Both the position numbers and the translations under genes were made by a program. The notes beneath the pieces are model-generated. The model saw only the letters and a list, made by a program, of their open reading frames with translations, was not told where the DNA came from and made no database searches. A DNA stretch of 37,799 nucleotides from UBA2219 sp964612075. Its GTDB lineage: Bacteria > Desulfobacterota > Deferrimicrobia > Deferrimicrobiales > Deferrimicrobiaceae. Location of the stretch: NCBI GenBank assembly GCA_964612075.1, contig CAZTFC010000024.1:1-37799 (forward strand), written 5' to 3'. Positions 22,529-29,752 of the stretch are shown here, in pieces (position 1 is the stretch's first letter; the number at the start of each line of letters is the position of its first letter).

Positions 22529-22732
22529 CTACCCGTCCTTTTCCGCGGCGACGGTCATCCTCGGTCCCAGCAGGATGACGTCGCCAGGCCTCTGCGTGAA
22601 CAGGGCGCGGGCCTGGTTCCATTGGTGCGAGGTGGTCTTGACGCTCCAATGCCGGCACGTCTCCAAAAGAGAGCCAATGCGGGAGAACGCCCCGCTCACG
22701 CTGCATATTTTATATACCGGGTAGAATTCCAT
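22529..22732 (-). CDS. Possible small protein upstream of the 78-residue gene
   Basis: An open frame of 67 codons ending 7 bp before the next gene. The C-terminal half (CRHWSVKTTSHQWNQARAL, then RPGDVILLGPRMTV) looks protein-like, and the close spacing suggests coupling. Against it, the ATG has no ribosome binding site, and a good sigma-70 promoter overlaps its first codons; if that promoter is used, this region is instead a transcribed leader of about 180 nt. Either a gene expressed from the farther promoter or a leader with a fortuitous frame. Confidence 0.35.
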   Translation of the reverse strand: MEFYPVYKICSVSGAFSRIGSLLETCRHWSVKTTSHQWNQARALFTQRPGDVILLGPRMTVAAEKDG

Positions 22733-22737
22733 GACAA
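22709..22737 (-). promoter_or_regulatory. Sigma-70-type promoter toward the 78-residue gene
   Basis: Minus strand TTGTCA (22737-22732), 17-nt spacer, TATAAA (22714-22709): five of six and five of six matches to consensus with ideal spacing. Transcription would start near 22702 and give a 180-nt leader. Confidence 0.6.
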
Positions 22738-22796
22738 GATATTTTGCAAAATGAAGGCCAAAGCACGCATGAAAAATAGATCAACGAATCAAACCA

Positions 22797-22824
22797 CTTA
22801 TATATGCAATAAAACAGAGACCAA
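22797..22824 (-). promoter_or_regulatory. Second possible sigma-70-type promoter in the AT-rich island
   Basis: Minus strand TTGGTC (22824-22819), 16-nt spacer, TATAAG (22802-22797). It would start about 65 nt before the ATG of the 67-codon frame. The island from roughly 22700 to 22960 is markedly AT-richer than its surroundings and separates this gene from the divergent phosphofructokinase gene. Confidence 0.35.
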
Positions 22825-22974
22825 TAGAGAGGTAAATCATTTTCCTGCTTCTCGGCGAATCCCGAATCAAAGAGAGAAATAAATTACCTTTATTTGCCTG
22901 ACTTGATTTATCCCATGGTGCCCCTTTCCTCCATGGATTAGTATGGGTGAAATATTTTCGACGGGAGGCAACCG

Positions 22975-24078
22975 ATGGCCATCCGGAAGGTCGCCGTCAA
23001 CACCGGCGGGGGGGACGCCCCCGGCCTGAACGCGGTATTGCGGGCCGTCACGCTTTCCGCCCTGAGGCTCGGCTGGGAAATCGTCGGGATCCGGGACGGC
23101 TACCTCGGGCTGCTCGAGATGCCGCCCGAGGAAGGGCTGATCCCCCTGACGCGCGACCGGGTCCGCGGTATCAGCCACCTCGGCGGAACGATCCTCGGAA
23201 CCACGAACCGCGGGAACCCGTTCGAGTATCCCTTCAGGAAAAACGGCAGGAACGTCGTGAAGGACCGGTCCGACGAGCTCATCGCGGCGTTCCGCAGGAA
23301 CGGCTTCGACGCGCTGATCGCGATCGGCGGCGACGGCTCCCTGGGCATCGCCCACCGCCTCTGCCTGAAAGGGCTCCCGGTGGTCGGGGTGCCGAAGACG
23401 ATCGACAACGACCTCGCCGCGACGTTTTTGACTTTCGGTTTCGACACCGCCGTCTCCACGGCGACCGACGCGCTCGACAAGCTCCATTCCACGGCCGAGA
23501 GCCATCACCGCGTCATGATCGTCGAGACGATGGGGCGCTCCACCGGCTGGATCGCCCTCCACGCCGGGGTGGCCGGTTCGGCGGACGTGATCCTGATCCC
23601 CGAGATCCCGTTCGACCTGGACGCGGTCTGCGAGGCGATCCGGGACCGGGACCGGATGGGGCGCCGCTACTCGATCGTCGTGGTGGCGGAAGGGGCAGCC
23701 CCCGCGGGCGGCGCGGTGAGAACCAGGGGAAGAAAGGAGATCGGCCGCGAGGTCCGGCTCGGGGGGGTCGCGGAGTGGCTGGGCGGCAAGATCTCCGCCC
23801 GCACCGGCAAGGAGACGCGCACCATCGTCCTCGGGCACCTGCAGCGCGGCGGCGGCCCCACCGCCTTCGACCGGCTGATGGCGCTTCGCTTCGGCACCGC
23901 GGCCGTCCGGGCGCTCGCGGAAGGGTCCACGGACGTGATGGTGGCGCTGCGGCCGCCGTCGGTCGTGGCGGTTCCGCTCTCGGAGGCGGTGGCGGGCAGG
24001 CGCAGCGTCCCCCTGGACGGTGACACGATCGCCACGGCGCTGTCGCTCGGAATCTGCCTGGGGGCGCCTGCGATATAA
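22975..24078 (+). CDS. pfkA: 6-phosphofructokinase, mixed ATP/PPi signature
   Basis: A 367-residue PfkA-type enzyme catalysing phosphorylation of fructose 6-phosphate. Seen: VNTGGGDAPGLNAVLR at the N-terminus, IAIGGDGSLGIA, PKTIDNDLAATFLTFGFDTA with catalytic Asp in TIDND, IVETMGRSTGWIALHAG, and LGHLQRGGGPTAFDR. The residue after GGD is Gly (as in ATP-PFK) but the residue before TIDND is Lys (as in PPi-PFK, Gly in E. coli), the combination described for ATP-dependent group III enzymes of actinobacteria. Phosphoryl donor is therefore uncertain, ATP more likely. ATG behind GGGAGG at 6 nt; transcribed from the AT-rich island. Confidence 0.92.
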   Translation: MAIRKVAVNTGGGDAPGLNAVLRAVTLSALRLGWEIVGIRDGYLGLLEMPPEEGLIPLTRDRVRGISHLGGTILGTTNRGNPFEYPFRKNGRNVVKDRSDELIAAFRRNGFDALIAIGGDGSLGIAHRLCLKGLPVVGVPKTIDNDLAATFLTFGFDTAVSTATDALDKLHSTAESHHRVMIVETMGRSTGWIALHAGVAGSADVILIPEIPFDLDAVCEAIRDRDRMGRRYSIVVVAEGAAPAGGAVRTRGRKEIGREVRLGGVAEWLGGKISARTGKETRTIVLGHLQRGGGPTAFDRLMALRFGTAAVRALAEGSTDVMVALRPPSVVAVPLSEAVAGRRSVPLDGDTIATALSLGICLGAPAI

Positions 24079-24079
24079 T
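24074..24079 (+). promoter_or_regulatory. Possible -10 element for the small lipoprotein gene
   Basis: A perfect TATAAT overlaps the phosphofructokinase stop codon, 28 nt before the lipoprotein ATG. No clear -35 lies at 16-18 nt, so this may be weak or activator-dependent, and the lipoprotein may also be read from the pfk transcript. Confidence 0.4.
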
Positions 24080-24106
24080 GTCGAGAACACGCTTGCGGAG
24101 GTCGTC

Positions 24107-24238
24107 ATGAAGCGTTGGAAAGCACTCTTCTTCCTGTTGGCGCTCGCCCTCCTCCTGGGATCCTGCGCCACCTTCGAGGACGCGAAGGGTTCCATGAAGA
24201 AATCCTTCCCGGGCAGGACGGACAACACGGCGAAATGA
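24107..24238 (+). CDS. Small lipoprotein
   Basis: A 43-residue protein with a complete lipoprotein signal: MKRWK, hydrophobic ALFFLLALALLLGS and lipobox Cys20 (LLGSC), leaving a 24-residue mature peptide with FEDAKGSMKKSFPG. The size and layout resemble entericidin-type small lipoproteins, but no specific family motif is seen, so function is unknown. ATG behind GGAGG at 6 nt. It follows pfkA by 28 bp and is closed by a hairpin. Confidence 0.75.
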   Translation: MKRWKALFFLLALALLLGSCATFEDAKGSMKKSFPGRTDNTAK

Positions 24239-24248
24239 CCGCGGTCGG

Positions 24249-24285
24249 CCCCGGGGCGGCTAAGATGGGTTCACGCCGCCCCGGG
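24249..24285 (+). terminator. Hairpin terminator after the small lipoprotein
   Basis: CCCGGGGCGGC at 24250-24260 pairs with GCCGCCCCGGG at 24275-24285 (11 bp, 14-nt loop), followed by AGTTGCTTT. Position directly after the lipoprotein stop and before a strong promoter supports termination. Confidence 0.7.
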
Positions 24286-24292
24286 AGTTGCT

Positions 24293-24321
24293 TTGACCGG
24301 GAGGTCGACAAGGGTTAAAAT
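24293..24321 (+). promoter_or_regulatory. Sigma-70-type promoter of the large lipoprotein gene
   Basis: TTGACC at 24293-24298, a 17-nt spacer and TAAAAT at 24316-24321, both five of six to consensus with ideal spacing. The start site would be near 24328, leaving a leader of about 180 nt before the ATG at 24507. Confidence 0.7.
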
Positions 24322-24469
24322 GACACTTGTCCGATAGCCCGGTCCTCTTCGGGTCGTGCCGTCTCCCTCAAGCGGAAAGAGAGCTTTCTGAGGATGGACG
24401 CGGCCGCTTTCAAAAAGGATCCCTCACCCCCTCCCCCACCGGATCGGCTTGTGTGAACCATCGCAAGAT

Positions 24470-24488
24470 GCGTCGCCTGCGGCGACGC
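24470..24488 (+). promoter_or_regulatory. Hairpin abutting the ribosome binding site
   Basis: GCGTCGCC and GGCGACGC form a perfect 8-bp stem with a 3-nt loop that ends six bases before the GAGAGG ribosome binding site of the large lipoprotein gene. It could tune translation or mRNA stability; there is no U-tract, so it is not an attenuator of the standard kind. Confidence 0.35.
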
Positions 24489-24506
24489 GGCGAGAGAGGA
24501 AGCGAA

Positions 24507-27182
24507 ATGAGGCGACCCCTTTCTCCTTCCCTTCCCCTGGCGGCGATACTCCTCCTGTTCGCATGCGGCGGAGGCGGCGGTGGCGGCGGAACCGTCCCGG
24601 GCGCCCCCGTCACCCCGCCTCAAGCCGTGACCGTCACGGAACCCGTACTTCCGCTCGAACTGAAAGTGATGCAGTTCGACCTGGACGACGTAACCGGGGC
24701 AAACCAGGTCAGCGGCCCGCCGGCCAGCGGGATTTCCTGCGGGAACGGCGTGCTGAGTTTCCTCGCCCCCGGAGATACCGGGAAACAGGAGACGCTGGTA
24801 TTCCGGCTCGACCGGTCGGGCGGAACGTACAGCGACTACACCTTTCACCTGCTCACCCTGCATCCGGGGGCGATCGAAACCGGGTCCGACGGCAACGAGG
24901 AGATTCCGGACCTGGAATGGTCCGACCTGGAACTGAGCCTGCCTTCCCTGGTGAACGTGAACATCCTGCCCGCCGCCTATTCCGGGTTCGGGATGTCGCT
25001 CCGGAGCGATTCCGGGGCGAAACCGTCCGGCATCCACGTCTACCTGCATAACGGGTTGAACTCATACGACGTCACCGGCTATTTCTCCCTGGATGCGGAC
25101 ACCGGAATGGTTACGCTGAAAGCGGAAAGCAAACCGGATTTCCACGCAAAGCTTTCCGACAAGTGCATGGAGTTGACCATCTCGGGATACGACGACGCCG
25201 GCCTGCCGTTCGCCTTCTTCGCCAGCTTCTTCTACGGGTCGAACACGGTCCGGGGGAAGGTGGTCGACGCCTCGTCCGCGACCATCACGACGTTGACGGG
25301 AAAGCAGGTCGTGTTGAGCGGTTTCAACAGCGGCACGCGGTCGAGCGCCGTCATCCAGCCGGACGGCACCTTCACCCTCAACAATGTCCCGACCGACAGT
25401 TGTTCCCTGAGCCTTGCCGACACATCCATGGGGCACTACGGATCGTCGCTGTTCCTGATAGAGAGCGGCGGCAGCACCATCGATGTCGACCTGACGATCG
25501 CCGGCACCGGCGTTTCCGGCGCGAGTCGGCTTTCGCCGGCCGTCATGCATGTCACCAGTGCCCCGAAAACGGTCAAGAACCCGAAGGTTCCCGAATTCCT
25601 GAAGAACGACCCGATCGAACCCAGGTCCCCTTATATTCTGCACGCAGTCCGGCGGTCGACGGATATATCGGAAACGGAAAACAGCATCACGGTATCGGGA
25701 GCCGCCCGGGACGAGGTCGTTTCCAAGGACAAGGTGATCGTCGTCGCGAAAGACACCCGGAACGTGAAAGTGGAAGCGAAGGTTTCCACCGCGGAATATC
25801 CCAACTACACCACCAAGCAGAGCCGGTACAACGATTCCTGGGAATTCAAGGCCATGTGCGCGGGGGTCATTTTCGAAAAGAACGGGTCCGTGAACAATAC
25901 CCACGCGGACAACGGCGCCCACTTTTACGACAAGGACATCGATGTGTCCAATTTCACCAGGTCCGGACCGATCCATTGCACCATTTCCGCGAAAACCGTC
26001 AATATCGGGGACGGAGCCCTGCCGACAACCGTCAGCGTTTCCCTGGATAATGCAGCCGGCATAACGGTCAACAGCGCACGGCACGTTTCCGGATTGTTCC
26101 AGGACACGCATGGGAAAAAATATTTCAACATCAGCATTCCTCTGTCGGGCCACTATGGGGTCAAAACCAGCTATTGGAAGTGGATCATCGAAGTGAAGTA
26201 CTCTCCCAAGGATGCGGAAATCAGGAAAATGAAGCTCGAACTTCTGTACAACAACGCGGTTCGAACAATAACCGAAAATCAGGCTTTCATCCCCGTCGGA
26301 ACCGATGACGGCACGCTGCAAGCCACGATCGACATGCCCGCGCTTCCCTTGACCCCGGCCGGGCATCTGCCGGCCAGCCTCCAGGTCACCCTGGAAGGCA
26401 ACCTGAAGGGGAAAACGGCGAGCCTGATCTCCAACAAGGTCCCCGTGCAGTTCCCGGGCTCCCTGGCGAACGAATCGTTCATGCCGCTGTTCGAGATCAG
26501 GGACCTGGCACCCTTCCTTCTTTCCGGGCGCAGATACGGGGTTCCCGAAACCGACCCGCGACAGGACGACGTGGGCGGGGACGGATGGGGGCGGGGCGAC
26601 CTGCTCGCATGGCTCGACACGGGCCAGGGCGGGACTCTCGGCCTCCAATTCAACGACCTCTCCGGGCAAAACGCCTGGCAGAAGCCGACTTCCGGCGGGA
26701 GATGGAAGTCCATGGGCGTGCATATGGCGCATAAAGGAGGGTACGACACGGATGTGCGCTATTGGGATGAAAACGGCGGTTTCGCGACCACGATGAAAGG
26801 GGAGTGGAACGGGGCCTCCATAAAGGCCGCCATCCTCGAGGCATGGAACGAGCAGCTTGTCGCCGGCGGCACCGGCAATACGAAATTGACCAAGGTCATC
26901 AACTGGATCAAGGCGAACAGGAACGGGCTGACAAAGTTGGCGCTCGACAGCAATATCATGCTGATGTATGTAGGCGACGAGGCATGGTTCACCAGGGCGC
27001 TGTTCGGGGGCAAGCTGCACAACCCCGAATATCCGTCCGATGACTACACGATACCCGACGTCACCGTGCCGAAGGTGGGCGACGCGTATGTGCCGTTGGG
27101 CGCATGGAGCGCGGAGAAAGTTCTGATGCTCGATCCGTATCATTGCGGGCATATACACATCCGGTTCAAGCCGGACCCCTGA
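24507..27182 (+). CDS. Large lipoprotein with C-terminal LAS-type metallopeptidase signature
   Basis: An 891-residue protein with a lipoprotein signal (MRRPLSPSLPLAAILLLFAC, lipobox Cys20) followed by a run of eight glycines. About 30-700 is a long beta-rich, extracytoplasmic region with no family I recognise; one segment about 250-350 (VRGKVVDASSATI then GTFTLNNVP) resembles a carboxypeptidase-regulatory-like beta domain. The C-terminus has W-K-S-M-G-V-H-M-A-H-K-G-G-Y-D-T-D (H742 and D749, H-x6-D) and CGHIHIRF (H882, H884), the zinc-ligand arrangement of LAS peptidases such as MepA or M15 enzymes, so a murein-directed or peptide amidase activity is inferred. An upstream in-frame start was rejected because it gives no export signal; this ATG has GAGAGG at 7 nt. 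Confidence 0.8.
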   Translation: MRRPLSPSLPLAAILLLFACGGGGGGGGTVPGAPVTPPQAVTVTEPVLPLELKVMQFDLDDVTGANQVSGPPASGISCGNGVLSFLAPGDTGKQETLVFRLDRSGGTYSDYTFHLLTLHPGAIETGSDGNEEIPDLEWSDLELSLPSLVNVNILPAAYSGFGMSLRSDSGAKPSGIHVYLHNGLNSYDVTGYFSLDADTGMVTLKAESKPDFHAKLSDKCMELTISGYDDAGLPFAFFASFFYGSNTVRGKVVDASSATITTLTGKQVVLSGFNSGTRSSAVIQPDGTFTLNNVPTDSCSLSLADTSMGHYGSSLFLIESGGSTIDVDLTIAGTGVSGASRLSPAVMHVTSAPKTVKNPKVPEFLKNDPIEPRSPYILHAVRRSTDISETENSITVSGAARDEVVSKDKVIVVAKDTRNVKVEAKVSTAEYPNYTTKQSRYNDSWEFKAMCAGVIFEKNGSVNNTHADNGAHFYDKDIDVSNFTRSGPIHCTISAKTVNIGDGALPTTVSVSLDNAAGITVNSARHVSGLFQDTHGKKYFNISIPLSGHYGVKTSYWKWIIEVKYSPKDAEIRKMKLELLYNNAVRTITENQAFIPVGTDDGTLQATIDMPALPLTPAGHLPASLQVTLEGNLKGKTASLISNKVPVQFPGSLANESFMPLFEIRDLAPFLLSGRRYGVPETDPRQDDVGGDGWGRGDLLAWLDTGQGGTLGLQFNDLSGQNAWQKPTSGGRWKSMGVHMAHKGGYDTDVRYWDENGGFATTMKGEWNGASIKAAILEAWNEQLVAGGTGNTKLTKVINWIKANRNGLTKLALDSNIMLMYVGDEAWFTRALFGGKLHNPEYPSDDYTIPDVTVPKVGDAYVPLGAWSAEKVLMLDPYHCGHIHIRFKPDP

Positions 27183-27223
27183 CGAAACCGAATGGCCGGG
27201 TCGACGACCCGCCGAGGTGAACG

Positions 27224-28744
27224 ATGCATGCCAGGCTCCTCTGCTCGCTGGTCGCCGTTGTCTTGGCCATGCATTTCCCCGACTCCACCGCGATATCCGC
27301 CCCGCAGCCCCCTTCCCCTGTCCGCATGGAGAAGTACAAGGCCCCCGACGGCTCGTTCGCCCTCTACAGGCCGCCGGGGTGGACGGTGGACATGAAGACG
27401 TCCGAAAAGGGGAAGATCGTAACCGTCTCCGATCCCGGCGGCGGATCGTTCGCCGTCATGAAAACGCTGAAGACGAAGGACCGCCAGGAGAAGACGACCT
27501 CCATCGCGAACCGGATGATGAAAGAACTGGAAAGGAACGTGTCGGGGCTGGCCCTCGTGTGGGCGAAGAGCACGAACGACCGCCGCCGGACCGTCATCGA
27601 GATCCGCTACACCGGGGCCCGGAACGTCCCCGTTCGGGGCCGGTACTATTTCAACGCGCAATACCCCGACGCCACGGTGTTCGGCTACGAGGCGCCGGAG
27701 AAGGAGATCGAGGCCTTGCGGCCCACCCTGCTCTCGGTGATATCGAACTACACGGTCCTGGACCCGTCGGGCGCAGCGAAGGCCGGTCCGCCCCCCGAAC
27801 CATCGCGCGGCATCTCCGACCTTCCCCTGGAGAAAAGGACGGCGAACGACGGGTCCTTCTCCATGCTGGTCCCGAAGGGGTGGAAGATGGACGGCGCCAA
27901 GGGGCAGCTCCTCTGCGTGCCTCCCGGCGACGGGATCGCCGGAGTCATCTTCGCCCCCATCGGCTTCTGGGGGCCTTCGCGGATCCCCAACTTCGACAGC
28001 TCCCGCATCCCCGGGGTGATCCATTCCCCCTACCTCCGCCCGATCGAGGCCCTGATCGTCGCGATGCGGGCGACGGGATCGAGGAACCACAAGGTCCTGG
28101 AGCGCGCTTCCGACCCCGCGAGGGCGAGGGAGGCCTCCGCGTTCCTTTCGCAGGCCATGGAGGTGGAAACCGCGACGCTCTCCTTCGACAGCAAGTCCGG
28201 CGTCCGGTGCCGGGGGCATTACGACGTGATGGCGGCAAGCCCCATGCCGTCCGGCCAGTGGGGCATCAACGTCACCGGCGTCTGGGCGCCGGAGAAGGAG
28301 CTGGGCGGGTACCTGCCCTCCCTCGCGAAGATGGCCGGCAGCTACCGGCTCGACGAGCGGTTCGCGAAGGAGTACGTCCGCAAAGGGATGGAGAACGTGC
28401 ATCGGATGGCCCGGGAGAACTCGGAGAGGATCGCCCGCAACGCGCAGGAGATGCGCGAAAGCTCGATGGCGGCCTACCGGGAACGCCAGAGAAGCCAGGA
28501 ATACATCGACTACAAGCGGACCGGCTACATCCGGGGCGAGCAGGAATGGGTGTCCGAGGTGGAAGGCGGCGCCCTGTACAAATCCGACCACTGGGGCCTG
28601 AGCCGCGAGGGGGAGCGGAAGATCGAGGGGCAGGACTACAACTACTACAACTACAAGGGAAAGAACCCCCGGTACAACGAAACGATGACCCCGGTCGACA
28701 GCTCCAGGGAGGTCTACGAAAGCGTCTACGGCAAGGGCAGGTGA
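27224..28744 (+). CDS. Secreted two-repeat protein of unknown function
   Basis: A 506-residue protein with a Sec signal peptide (ARLLCSLVAVVLAMHFPDSTA, about 1-24). It contains two related domains: about 38-175 beginning APDGSFALYRPPGWTVD and about 205-365 beginning ANDGSFSMLVPKGWKMD; the G-S-F-x-x-x-x-P-x-G-W opening is typical of PsbP/DUF1795-like folds. The C-terminal part is helical (Arg/Glu-rich) and then Tyr-rich (DYNYYNYKGKNPRYNE). The ATG follows GAGGTGAACG and lies 41 bp after the large lipoprotein gene, suggesting one transcript. A role in the envelope with that lipoprotein is inference from position only. Confidence 0.8.
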   Translation: MHARLLCSLVAVVLAMHFPDSTAISAPQPPSPVRMEKYKAPDGSFALYRPPGWTVDMKTSEKGKIVTVSDPGGGSFAVMKTLKTKDRQEKTTSIANRMMKELERNVSGLALVWAKSTNDRRRTVIEIRYTGARNVPVRGRYYFNAQYPDATVFGYEAPEKEIEALRPTLLSVISNYTVLDPSGAAKAGPPPEPSRGISDLPLEKRTANDGSFSMLVPKGWKMDGAKGQLLCVPPGDGIAGVIFAPIGFWGPSRIPNFDSSRIPGVIHSPYLRPIEALIVAMRATGSRNHKVLERASDPARAREASAFLSQAMEVETATLSFDSKSGVRCRGHYDVMAASPMPSGQWGINVTGVWAPEKELGGYLPSLAKMAGSYRLDERFAKEYVRKGMENVHRMARENSERIARNAQEMRESSMAAYRERQRSQEYIDYKRTGYIRGEQEWVSEVEGGALYKSDHWGLSREGERKIEGQDYNYYNYKGKNPRYNETMTPVDSSREVYESVYGKGR

Positions 28745-28807
28745 GCCGGCGCCGTTTATGATATATTCCCGTCCGGTGCAGCTTCCGTGAGGGGGTGGCG
28801 TTCGGCG

Positions 28808-29752
28808 ATGGGGAAGATCCGGGCGGCGGTCGTCGGGGTGGGATACCTCGGCAAGTTCCACGCGGAGAAGTACGCGCAGATCCCCGAGGCGGAGCTCGTC
28901 GCGGTGGTCGACACCGACCGGGAGAAGCGCGAGGAGCTGGCGCGCCGGCTCGGGACCGAAGCCGTCGCCGACCACCGGGAGATCCTCGGCCGGGTCGACG
29001 CGGTCAGCATCGCGGTGCCCACCCGGTACCACCACGCGGTCGCGAAGGACTTCCTCGAGCGGGGAGTCCATGTCCTGCTGGAAAAACCGATCACCACGAC
29101 GCTCGCCGAGGCCGACGACCTGATCCGGATCGCCTCCGCGAGGAAGCTCGTGTTCCAGGTCGGCCACCTGGAGCGCTTCAACCCGGCGGTGCTGGCGCTC
29201 GACGCCGTCCTCAACGGCCCCCGCTTCGTGGAATCCATACGGATCGCCCCGTTCAAGCCGCGGGGAACCGACGTCAACGTCGTCCTGGACCTGATGATCC
29301 ACGACATCGACATCATCCGGACCATCGTGGGATCGGACGTCCGGGAGATCCGCGCGGTCGGCGCCCCGGTCTTCACGGGCGAGGAGGACATCGCCAACGC
29401 CCGGATCGAGTTCGGGAACGGATGCGTCGCCAACGTCACGGCGAGCCGCATCAGCTTCAAAAGCGAGCGGAAGATGCGGATCTTCCAGGCCGACGCCTAC
29501 ATCATCGTCGACTTCCAGAACCGCAAGCTGGTCGTCGTGCGCAGGGGCGAAGGGGAAGCGATGCCCGGCGTGCCCAACGTCCGCGTCGACGAGCAGGGCT
29601 TCGAGGCGAGCGACGCGCTGCTGGAGGAGATCCGGTCCTTCGTCCGCTCCGTAGCCGCGGGCTCCCCGCCGAAGGTCCCGGCGGAGGACGGGCGGGCGGC
29701 GCTGGAGATCGCGCTGCGGATCAATCAACAATTCAAGAGGGTGCCATCATGA
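28808..29752 (+). CDS. Gfo/Idh/MocA-family NAD-dependent oxidoreductase (GnnA/WlbA-like)
   Basis: A 314-residue dehydrogenase. Rossmann motif VVGVGYLGKFHAEKYAQ at the N-terminus, the nucleotide-linked EKPITTTLAEA motif near 95, and the substrate-domain DLMIHDIDIIRTIVG with the catalytic His-x-x-x-Asp arrangement. Its stop overlaps the start of a DegT-family aminotransferase (ATGA). Such pairs oxidise and aminate the C3 of a UDP-sugar, as in GnnA-GnnB (UDP-GlcNAc3N for lipid A) or WbpB-WbpE/WlbA; which sugar is made is not decided by sequence alone. The ATG was chosen over a GTG seven codons upstream because it gives the standard family N-terminus. Confidence 0.85.
   Translation: MGKIRAAVVGVGYLGKFHAEKYAQIPEAELVAVVDTDREKREELARRLGTEAVADHREILGRVDAVSIAVPTRYHHAVAKDFLERGVHVLLEKPITTTLAEADDLIRIASARKLVFQVGHLERFNPAVLALDAVLNGPRFVESIRIAPFKPRGTDVNVVLDLMIHDIDIIRTIVGSDVREIRAVGAPVFTGEEDIANARIEFGNGCVANVTASRISFKSERKMRIFQADAYIIVDFQNRKLVVVRRGEGEAMPGVPNVRVDEQGFEASDALLEEIRSFVRSVAAGSPPKVPAEDGRAALEIALRINQQFKRVPS

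Noticed and set aside
22518..22706. Minus-strand frame of 62 codons whose stop overlaps the start of the 78-residue gene
   Set aside because: The overlap is suggestive, but the ATG lies before the predicted transcription start and the translation is Arg/Pro/His-rich, unlike a folded protein.
22490..22882. Plus-strand frame of 130 codons in the AT-rich island
   Set aside because: No ribosome binding site, starts inside the opposite-strand 78-residue gene, and the translation changes character halfway.
22914..22938. Two CCATGG palindromes before pfkA
   Set aside because: Short six-base palindromes 12 nt apart without further symmetry; chance is likely.
24327..24506. Sixty-codon N-terminal extension of the large lipoprotein
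   Set aside because: It would bury the lipoprotein signal, has no SD and lies in the predicted untranslated leader.
28745..28807. Promoter TATGATATATT before the oxidoreductase gene
   Set aside because: A -10-like sequence exists but no -35 at suitable spacing; not strong enough to list.
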